Under the pieces are notes generated by a model that searched no databases, had not been told where the DNA came from, and saw only the letters and a list, made by a program, of their open reading frames with translations. Below, one piece after another: positions 10,881 through 22,800 of a DNA stretch of 64,000 bases (positions within the stretch are counted from its first letter, which is position 1; each line of letters starts with the position of its first letter). This stretch comes from Pieris napi (lineage: Eukaryota > Arthropoda > Insecta > Lepidoptera > Pieridae), in contig NC_062241.1 of the NCBI RefSeq assembly GCF_905475465.1, positions 4,650,001 to 4,714,000 on the forward strand, in the 5' to 3' direction. The position numbers and the translations under genes are program-made.

Positions 10881-13800
10881 ATGGCTTTCGGGTACGTACA
10901 ACTTTTGATAAAAGTATCAAATAATTTTCCCGGAATAAAGCAAGAGAATACACGGTGGTATTAAGGTTACCAAAAAAGGTTGAAAAGTTTGAAAACTATT
11001 CGCAAGATATGTTATAGTTTTTTTAAACAATTGCTCCAATTTTAATGAATATCGTATTGGTAAATAAATATAAATTTTTGAAGTGATAAAAAGTCAAAGA
11101 AGCTATTTCCGTGAATCTGCTTTAACTCACTCGCGTCTATCAAATCAAATGACTAATAAAAAACCAACGAATATTTTTACTACTAACGGTATTTTATAAT
11201 TATTTCTTAGTATTCAAAATGAAATCGGGGTATGATATTACTCTTAATTAAAAACAGCGTTTTTTTTACAATAAATTTCTAACAGAGTCGTCTGACATCC
11301 TAACGTTCTTGAAAACATTTATCCCCAAAATTTAAATTCTATTAAAATACGGCAAAATTTTGAAAAACAGGAATATAATAAGAAAATTTTAGGATCAATA
11401 ATAATTAAATAACCAAATAATAATATTAAAAAAACTTGAAATGAATAAAGTGGTATTAACTTCAATATGTAGTTTAGAAATTAGTAGAAAATTATATTTT
11501 TCGGTAAAATCATATTGTTTTCAAATTTTTCAAATTAATTTCTTCATTTATGTAAAAATTGTTTTTATTCAAAGCTAGCATTTGGGTCCAGCTGTGCTCA
11601 TAGTTAAATTTAAAAAATTCATGTATGCAATTAACACTTATGAGGAAACCGGAATGTCTTGAACCCTATGTTCGACCATATTTGCCAGGCACAGACGGCC
11701 GGTCTTCTGCATGACTATTTAACGAAAACATGCAGGGATCTTATCCGCAAAGGCCAAAGGGTAATAACATAATAGCATAAAAAGTCAACTGTCAGCTTTA
11801 AAATGCAGGGACCCTTAAGCTATTTAAATACAATTTTCACAGACGATTTAAGAAATGTAATTACGAACGAAATGGTTGTTGTTTTAAAAGAACCATTTAA
11901 TTTTCTTCCAACACCTCAGTGATAGACGGGTGGAAAGCAAACGCAAAATAGCATTTCTCTAGCGTTTTATTACTTACTTTCTGTCTCGTCGTCTTAGTTG
12001 TTTTTAAACTAATGAAAATTCATAGTCACACCCTGTGACTTTTATTTTTGGTTATCGGTTTTAAAGCGAAGTGAATATTGTTTAGTAGACTCATTACAGC
12101 TCATAAAAGATTCTAAACTACATGATTTAAAAAATTATAACGAATCTACTTTTAAATATTTCTCTTATAATTAAAGATCCCATATCTTACAAAACAGAGA
12201 TGCAAAGTTATTTCACTCAAGTCTTACGATTTGTAATTAAAATAAAAAACTGATTTAATTTTAACTAAGTTTGCATTGTCACCGCAGTTCCATCATTAAT
12301 AATCATTCATTAAATTAATATCAGATATGTCTTAATTAATAACAGATTCTTAGTGGCTTGTTCTTGGATAAGGAATTTTCGTATTCATTGTAGTAAATAT
12401 CACACATTTTCTACTACACGACGTCAATTTTGACTTCCTATTCATTATTTGCCTTATATTTACAAGTGTAGTAATATAAATGCATTTATTTATTTTAAGT
12501 TATGAAACAGTCTTTAGTTATGATACTCGTCGGAAAAAGTATGTTGAAGTTTTTATTTTTATTTTAGTATTATACTTACTTACGTTTATAATCACATTTA
12601 AAAAAAAATGAATGAAGGACTTCTCAATGAAGTCTACTCAAGAAACCTCTAAATATCAGAAAATTATTACTAGATTATTTAGTTTAGATTTTTAAGTGTT
12701 AACCATATTTCACAGTTTAATATAAATATTTTACTGATTGAATTATTATTATTACATATAAAAAATATACAAAGTTGCTCAGAACAAACAACAAAAATTG
12801 TTAATCGTTCTTATTAACTCACACAGTTCAAAGAACAATGTCAAAGGGTGGTTGAGGAATGCAAAGAATTGTCGGAGATTTAAAGTTTTACCTTAAAAGG
12901 TGCTTCGTGCAACTAGGAACAGAAAAAAGCAATTTTTTCTGCAGTTTTAAACAAATTTTTAAAAATTCAGCATTCATAACCGTGGTAACCGTCGTAAAAT
13001 TGTTATAATTTTAAATCAAATTTCTAATTAAATCTACACAAGATTTAAGGACATAAGGATACTTTAAATAAAATATGATATATTCTACCTTAAAGCATAC
13101 GTTACTCTATTGCCATTTCAATAAAGTGGGAATACTCGCGTTTGTTTTATTTAGCAAAAAATTTTGAAACTACCACAATTCTAGGATTTCTGTTTGTCAC
13201 ATTCAATTACAAAAAAATATTGTTGAAAAATTGTGTAGTTTTGTATTAAAAACATCATAATCAAACACGATATACGGCATGCTCTGAATAGTTGTGTACT
13301 ATACTAAAATACAGCAAGTAGCATACGGGTAGGTCCAAAAATGGGAGTATTTTAAATATTTTTATGTATAACTTTCTTGTATAATAAGAATTATTATTGT
13401 TTCAAAAGTCACAAATAACATATTGACAAAATAAAATATTCTAGAAACAAAAGAAATTTGTTAAATGGTCGACATACAGTTCTAGAATATTAATCAGGAT
13501 ATTACCTACAGTCCTAACAGAAAGTTCCCGAAGAAAGATAAACTCTGCAAATTATTATTGTTTTTGGTATTATATAAAACCGTTACTTTTTTATTGTAAT
13601 CAATATTGGTATCAATCACGATAAAGTATATAATCAATATTTTTAAAGACAACTGTTAACTAATTTTGTCGTTACTTAAATCTATTTTCTTACTATAAGA
13701 ATAAATACATTATAAATTAATTTAAAATTAAAAGATAAAAAACCAGCTTCGAAATGTAAGTAAACACACGTTCGATTATTTTTTAATATTTGAGTTGTAC

Positions 13801-16800
13801 GAACGTACTCGTCCCCGCGGACCAACTTTATTGTTTAGCTCTGGCCAATGAGATTGTATTACTTCTACAGAAACCATTTTAATTGAAAAATAACATATTT
13901 TTCTGCGGAAATTAGAAAAACGCCAACGTATTGAAGGGTCAAAACAAGACTCCTTTTTTTCGAAATAGTTTAATGATGAATTTGGCTAAGTTGAATCTCT
14001 TAAAGTATAGAATTACAAGGAGAGGCAACGGTTTGGTTTCCTGTTTCATTTAACGCCTAAAATTGGAATTTCCAATTTGATATTGTTATAAAGATCGTGT
14101 TATAAGGGTCACGAAGGAGTTCGACCAATGCCATAAGTTATTCCCCGGTGGTTTAATATTATATTTTACTATAGTATAATAAATCCACCGAATAACATCA
14201 AGAATAATAAAAATTGTCTATTATCTACTTTTATGTTGGTACTTCAATCTTTAGTTGTTTTGCATTTTTAATTTAAAATATAGTAAATTTATTCGAATTG
14301 TAAGTGAAATTTGAACTACGTAATTGGTACTAGATAGGTACATGATGTTGCATAATTCAAATGCGTAACCATAATGGCTGCCGACAGGCGCGAATTGTCA
14401 TCTGTCAGCTGTCAGTATTCGCGCGTTGACTCTGTAATCAGATTTTCAGAGCGCGGACACAAATGAGATGGTCTGCCTAATTGCAGCTCAAAATAATGGT
14501 ATGTTAATGAGTACTTAATAATGGCGTTCTTTTTTAATTAAAACTAGTGTTATTAGTGGCCATAAATTATCTAAATATCATACACAAGCATAAAGAGTAT
14601 TTGCTATTGTTGTAAGAGACACGTTAACCCTTGATCTTGAGAGATTTCCTCAGCCTTCTTTCTATGCCTGATCCACGGCGTCGGTCTTAGTCTTCCATGT
14701 TTCCTCCTGATATTTCCCTTTACCATAAGATAAATTTTTGCGAGTGTTTCGTTGTTCAGAGAAAATCAGAGGACGGCTATTGATAAAAACTATATCGAAA
14801 TTGCATACAAAAACTTCGGGAATATGTTTAAAAGACACAATCAAAAATTAGTCTTAACCAAAACATAAACTGAAAAACGTCCTAACTTGAGCTAGAATTT
14901 CTATAATTAATTTAATCTTTCGATATCGTAGAGCTTTCTTTTCGTACGTGACGTGTACACTAAGCCAATATAAACAAACGATTTGTAACAATCACGACGT
15001 ACAGGTGTTTATTTACAAGTTACAAAGGAGTAATTGAAACATAGACGTAACATTGTAACGCATTTGACCAATGTTTATAAGAATTAGGATTGTAAAAACT
15101 AACCTTTGAATAGCCTAAAAAGTACGTCTAGTATATCGTACAGGTCTATACTATGTACATAAAATTTTCTCGTAATTACATAAATCTCCAAAAATATTAC
15201 GTAAAAATAAAATAAGTTTTATTCCGAGGGTTCTCAATATAAAAATACTTTTAATTATGGAATGAAATTGAATTAAAACTAAAAAGATCCGACACCATTT
15301 TGTAATAGCACGTCTATTATTACTTTTTTCAAAAAGATATATTTAAATGTAAATTGCTAATCTTTGAGCTGGCAGCCCGCGCTCTTATTTGGCATATGAA
15401 CCTCTAATTTCCATATCAAAAGTTTTTTATACCTTATTAACTTAGTTATTTTTGATGAGGCTGTAAAATGCTTTTACTTTTTGCCCAAAACTTGTAACAT
15501 GCCTTAATGCTTTACATTGTCGGTTAATTAAATTTGTGGCGAATAAAACTCTTGTACAATCACCGCCTTTGTAGTCTGTAGTATTTATACACAATAATTT
15601 GCAGTCTGTGGTATTTAATATTTATACACAATATATGAATAAGGAAATAACGCGAAGCTGGTTGCCAACTGGTAGCAACAGATTCATTAAATTTAAATAT
15701 ATATAATTATATGTATAAATGAGAACAAATTTGAAAAGTTGAAAATTCGTTAAAATTGTTGCAAATAATATTTTTATTAGTTTTAATTTTTAAATAATAA
15801 TGAATTTGTTAGATTCGAATAAACAAAACATAATGGAATTTCTTCCTTATACTAATTTGAAGCCGTTTTTGACTGATTGTCATATTTTTGTAAAAAGACA
15901 AATCTTATAATTATAAAATTTAATTCTTCTTACAAAAAAAATATTTTCCAAAAATCTTGAGAAGTGTGGCGTTTTTATTTAAATTACATTAGAATAAATT
16001 CATATTCTATCATTATCAATTGAATTCAACGACGTGTAATAATAGCTAAGATATCTCAAAGATATCTGTAATAAAATCTGTCCCTTATAATGTGTGGATT
16101 TTATCTCGCAGCGTCTAGCTTTTATTTATATAAAAACTAGGTCATGAATTTCTTAGGAAGCGTAAATAAATTTTTCGTTCTTACCTGAAATATAGGATTT
16201 TAAAAGAATACTTAAAATTTGTAAAAAAAGGCGCGAACGTTTTTCCACCTTATACAAATAATAAACAAACTAAGTTAGGAACTATTGACAAACATGCTTT
16301 CATGGCAAATTTTAGTGTTTTTGACAAAGAAACAAATTTAATAGTTAGTCGAAAATTTTCGGCTTGCCTTGGTTTTTTATTTTTTACTATCAAATCTATA
16401 TATATAAAAGAAAGTCGTGTTTGTTACAACACTTATAACTAGAGATCGGCTGGACCGATGTTAGTTATGTCTTTTTTGATGGATTTTTCTCCACTCCGAA
16501 TAGCAGAATAAGTAATAAAATATCGGATAAGTTATCGAATAACAATTAATTAATTAATTAATTTTACGAATGCACACGGCATGTGGTGACATTTGTTGAC
16601 AAAACTACGCATCATTTTACGTCGAATTCGTGTCACTTCAAGAAATTCCGAACTTGAGGTAAATGAGGAGATGCATAACCAGGCTTTGATCTTGATCGAA
16701 AACATGTGTTACCTCATCAAAAAATGTTGTAAAGCAGAAAGTGCTTTAACATGCAGTATCGCAATATTGGCGTTAGAGAGAACAGGCCTAATGTGTAAAA

Positions 16801-19800
16801 CTGCCATTCTTCTTTTGCAATGGCAAGCAATAAAACATTTCTCTATTTGCAAAAAAAGTTATCACCTTAATGATATCCTAAAATAAGTTTAAGTAAAGTA
16901 ACAACGATATTATTATTAAGGCGGAACGAAGTTAGCCGGGTCAGCTAGTACATTATACAATCTCATGGGACAAAAACGTATAGGAATCTGCAAACGCAAT
17001 GGAACAGGAACGCAACCTGTCAATTTATTCAGCACTCACTTTATGTACTATGAAAGCACACAGATTATAAAAACATATCTACAGTGCCAGAAAAAAAATT
17101 GTATAAATACAATATCCGTTTGGTTTACAAAAATATACTTTCCCGTGAAAATAGGCTTTACCGTAAAAGCCTTTTTGGTAATGCGATTTCAACTTGTCAT
17201 GTTTTCATATCGTTTTCTGTCTTATTGGGAAACGTAATAATTAATGAACACACACTAATTAATGCGGCCATTGTCAACAGATATTTAACGAAAACAAAAA
17301 TATACTTGGCTCTTAATGAAATATTAATGAAATTAACGTTGGTGTAAGATAAATATTCACATACAACAATGTCAGTGACATTGTTTGGTCATTACATCGT
17401 CGAGTTTGATATCATAGGAAAAACTTGTTATGAATTCCGGTAATTCAATATTCAAAAAGTGTTTAGAAATGTACACAATACACATAATTGCAGGAAATAT
17501 ATGTATAAACAGATATATTTCCTGCAATTACGTGTATTGTCTATATATGTATATATAGAATATTATTTTACTTTATGTTAACACAACGTTTGTATAATTG
17601 TTAGCATTTAAAAATACTGATTAACCAACGGTGTCTGCGTATTTTTATGTTTAACTAAGTAGTAAATCTCACACAATTTTATTAATCAAGAGTAGTAAGG
17701 CTACTGAACTTATTTTCACAAATAGCATTATTTTGTTAATTTTAAACCACAGCAAAACCATCAATTGTAATTTGGATTTCATTCAACAGCAGAGCTTTTG
17801 TACAACTTTACTAAAATCTTAAAACCAACACTACTTCGCTTCAATTAAAGTCTAATTTAGGTTGCACCTATACATTAGTCTTCGAAAGCTTATTACTAAC
17901 ACTATAAGGTCTAGAATAAATATCAAAGAAGATTAATGAAACGGGTGCATAAGAATAGTGATGTATCGTTTTATTGTACTTTATAGACCATTTGCGTGCA
18001 ATTTTGCACGTACGCAACGAGTGATGTGTTATTTTTATCGATTCTTAATATAGATAATAAATTGCATCTGTCAAATAAAGTCGTCGGTGGATTTCTTTTA
18101 GAGAAAGAAGCGTCTATGATTGAGCCGCTAAAACCCCAAAACGGCTTATGACGATTTCAAATTCAGAATCGATTTCCTGTTTTTACTGTAGTTCGGTTTT
18201 TATTACTGTATGCAAATTTCACACCTAAAAACATCTGAATAATCCAGTTGTTTTTCCGATTTCACTATCTTGATGTCCGTGCAAGGAATTCTATCGATTT
18301 ATTGCGATCTGCAGTTTCGATAAGAAAGTGCATCCCTAAAATGCGGGCAAGTCTTGGAGATAAATGAATGCGGGTCCCAAATCAGCTTCCAGTTGCCTCT
18401 GGTTGCGCGCTTGATTCGCTCGACTATTGTCGATATTTTGTCCTAAAAATAGTACAACACTATTACGCGGAAAAAGATGCTTGTGTTAAGTGATATTTTG
18501 TATAATAATTATGTTTTTAATGGACCGCATTAATGTTTAAAAGGTAAGGTTATATATTTTATATTCGTCAAAATAATATGGTTAATTCTTAAAACATAAA
18601 CTGTATCTACTATTTAATTTTCTTAATAACGAAAAATGTTGCGTCACAAATTCGAAATTGCGTTCACATTTTGATACTAATGAATAATTCATAATTGTAG
18701 TTCTATCTCAATAACTAAATAGTAAACTATCATGCAATGAGTATTGTTTAGTAGTGGGTTAAAAGGCATATGTGAAAATGTCGAGAATAAAAGCCACCAT
18801 TGAAAAAGTAATTTGATATCAGAAATGGAATCTTGGCATGAAAAAACTCAGAATACCACATTTTTATATGCATCTTATTAAAAGGAAGAAATGAAATCAA
18901 TTAGTATAAAAGGCATTATTTTTGTTTTCTAGTAATCGTGTCTTCCTTAACAGGGACAGGCTTTATGTTTAGATAATAGTGTTCCTTTACGATATGTTAT
19001 TAACGGCTTTGTATATTATATTGACTTTAATTTGTGCTATATTAATTTATGCAGGAATCGTTTTAATAGTTTTATTTATAAATGCAAAGATTTTTTCCAA
19101 TATAGAGAAAAGAGAGTTTTATGTTTCCATGAGACAAGAATCTAGCAGGTCGTGGCCGAACCACGGTCACAGTAAAACATATATTTTATTGCTCATATTA
19201 ATAAGTGAAATGTGCTATCGTCCCTTTAAGTAATAAAATAGATACTTTATGACAATTATGCGGGTCGATGATTGATTAATTGGACCTTATTACATAATTT
19301 ATTACGACGACCTATAAATAAACAAAGTACGATCAAGCCGGAATCATAACGAACATTTTAACATCTGAGATAAAAAAAATATGGAAAGAAAACAAAAGAA
19401 ATTAATTGCATTTTATTTTTTCTGATATCAATGTGAAATTTTGAAATTTCTTAGTGTAGTTAAATGGAATACAAATACCATTAAATCAAAACATATAAAT
19501 TCAACGGGATAAGCTAAAAATGAAGTATACCGTAATGTATAAGGAACTAGTTCCTGGACTATTCACAACATTTTCTTTAAACATTGTTTGTAAAGCATGA
19601 ACGTATGGTAAAAACATGAGCAATATTAATTTGACAAAATTTTTACATGGTACCTGATGAGTCAGAATACACTACTACGTCTGGGAAACAACCATGAGCT
19701 TTTTAAGGCGCTATGACGTGCTTCAAATAAGGAAAATGTTTATATTTACACAATATGATTCTCGTAATAAATTTCAATCAAGTTTCAATATAATAGAAAG

Positions 19801-22800
19801 CGTATAAATAGGCGTCACGATAATTATATATATATAATGTAATAATATTTCAATCCGCTCAAAAAATATAATTTACATAAAACAAAGTGGAGTTATAACG
19901 GTTCTAACTAGTTTAGTTATAACTCCATAACGGTTGGACCAATTTTGAATATTTTTATAACAATTTATCTCCGGGAAATATACATTTTCTGTACCCAACA
20001 TCATAGACACTAATCACTTCATAAACATTTGCTTTTTATCATTTCGCTGTAAAAAATAATTAATCGCCGAACTTTACCTCATATAATATGATGAGTGGGT
20101 GAATGAGATATATTGAATAAATAGAGGATACTCAGAATTATTGAAGATTATGGGCTTATATAAGGTCACGCAACGAATTAATGGGGGTGACCCCGCAGGG
20201 CGGCAAAAAAATGTGGTTTTTAAGTAAAGATTTTTAATGTGATAATTAAAAACAAAAAGTCTCTTCCAGTTTCATATTGATAAAATAATTATTTTACTAA
20301 AATGATGTTTTAACGAGTTCCCTCGATGCACTTTGCGAAACCTATTATGATATGCAAATCAATTCTGACCGTTTAATGATACATTATAGACAAATAAATT
20401 ATTAATTTGTCAAAAGCGAGAGCTAGTCGCATTAATATTACCAAATTACTAGGCTCGTTCTGAATTTATACATTTTTTCTATAATTCCTTAATACATTGA
20501 TATATTTCTCCCTATTAAGCCAGTAGAGAAAGCTCATAAATCAAACATTACATACAGTATTAAAATCCACTTCACTTTTAGATAATGTTCCAAGATATCG
20601 CATTCGCCACATCATTTTCTTAATAATTACTTGAATATGAGAAGGTAAACCCGAAATATTACCGGGATACTCCATTATTTATAAACCCGAGATCTTTGTA
20701 TCGTACTCTCTTTAGTAATGTTTTAATACGCGTTATTTTTAATTGAAAATGTATTTTAGATCATTAAGCAAGTAACGAAAAGTTATTAACCTATCCTTAG
20801 ACTAACATGTGATAATTTTTTTCAGTAAATTATATGTTGTATATTTTAATTCAAACATATTCAGCGAATGATAAAAAGACACAAAAATTATATTTTTTTG
20901 GTTAAAATGGTTAATAACAGTTGCTTAAAGCAGGTTGAACCCGAAATTTTGCAATTAGTTCCCATTCTCATCGTCGGAATGTACGCAAGAAATACCTGTT
21001 TGGTGGTCCTTTGAAACGAGGTTCAAATTGACAAATAACATATTGTTGCATGTTTTACTGTAATTTTTCTTGTGAGTAATTCAGAGTACCTCGTGACAAA
21101 CTCTTATACATTTGTAAATGTTATAAATGTAAAGAGCGATATCTTAGATATTATAACAATATTTTTTTATGATTTGACAATTCACACCAATTAACCTAGT
21201 CCCATGCTACCTGGTGAAGCTTGTGTTATGGGTACTAGGCAACGGATATACATACATATTATACATAGATATATAAATACATATTTAAACACCCAAGACC
21301 TACGCACAACACCAAATGCTCATCACATCTATGTTTGTCTCAGCCGGGGATCGAACCCGGGACCCATGGATTCGCAGTCAGGGGTACTAACCACTAGACC
21401 AATGAGTCGTCAAAAATATTCTAACCTCTTTTAAATCTGATCTAAGATTACCTCGTTTTGAGAACAATGTCTTTAATAATTGTTTTTCCCGTCAATGAGA
21501 TACAGTACAATGGAAATATAAACAAATTTTGGAAGAAAAATCATCTCCTTAGTGGAGTTAAGCCTTAATTGTTTGCGCTCTTAAGAGTTGCAGATTTTTA
21601 GGAAAAACAATTTCTTGCCTTTTTAATTTACCAAAGCACATTAAGCGGTCGTATTAACAAACGTATCTTAGGCTTATCGCTCTCGGCGAATACCCCAGTT
21701 GAAAACCTGGCTTTGATTAAAACTGGAACCGTTCTTTGGGGTTAAAAATCAATGAGACGGTCGCGGAAAGTTGTCTACATCATTCCACATTCATAACGAG
21801 ACTAAATAATGTAGCGTAATAATAAAGACGTAGCTAAGTTGGAGGTAAATTAATAAAATATTAGCCCAAACATTAAAACATCAACTTTCCATTATATTTT
21901 AATATTATAATGTTAATGAGCTCATTTGGTTGAACGTTGAGGCATGACTGGTTTGAATTAAACCATTTCGTTAATTTTATACATTTATCGAAGAAGGCGT
22001 TTATATTACATATATATATTTAACACTGCGATTTAGATTCCCATAAGTCACAAAATACTCTGTTGTAAGAGATTCAAGTTGTCAATCTTTTTTTCATACT
22101 TAAAAAACTTTTAACAGTATTAAGTTGTTGATCGTCCCACAGAAAACTTAATTTCAGTCAGTTCAAACAAATTAAGCAAAATCCGTTGGATTCAACAGCT
22201 TAAGCTGCTTTTGTACGCTTTATTAGTGGACAGTATTTTTGGCAGCTTTTGAAGTTTCAAAAGCTTTGAGCTCGTTTCGACAAACACTGTGACATAATAC
22301 GAGCGTATACATGATGGCATTATTTAATAAAGCTTGATAATAATGAGTTTCATAAGAAATTGACGTCGAAATCATCAAATAATTTTTTGTAAATATAGGA
22401 ATAGAGTAAAATGGTTTATACATATTTTATTTTGTGTTAGAAAGCAAATAGCCCGCAACATCGCTGCACACATCTCACAAGGGGAATCTTTATTTTTATT
22501 AGATTGGCTTATTGCGGAGAATAGTTATAAATAACTTAGAAGTTCTATATTCGATTCCACGCAATTTTATTTGTTCGGATTAGAAACTTGCCTTACAATC
22601 AAATCCATGAAAATGAAAGAAAGAAAAACTTTGACGGTTTATTACAGTGCTAATTCAGTATATTTATGCCAGTATATATTTAGTTTTCTGTCTGACAGTG
22701 TTAAACTAAGGTTTTTCTACACGCCGATAAATTTCGGAGTAGGTACATTCAAACACTTCTTACTAAGTTAAACTTGAAACTTTAGTTTAACATGCTTAGT

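Noticed and set aside
14360..14460. GC-richer patch as a promoter or exon of another gene
   Set aside because: No TATA box, ATG frame or splice donor of note; it may be a repeat piece.
14662..14844. 60-codon minus ORF with a Lys/Arg-rich end
   Set aside because: Fragments vaguely resemble retrotransposon sequence, but no motif is firm and no splice or promoter context supports a gene.
21330..21411. tRNA gene on the minus strand
   Set aside because: A and B boxes are present, but the sequence continues into a body shared with 52467-52680 and no clean acceptor stem forms. It is a SINE head.
21204..21434. 76-codon ORF
   Set aside because: It lies inside the SINE at 21176-21411 and reflects its sequence only.
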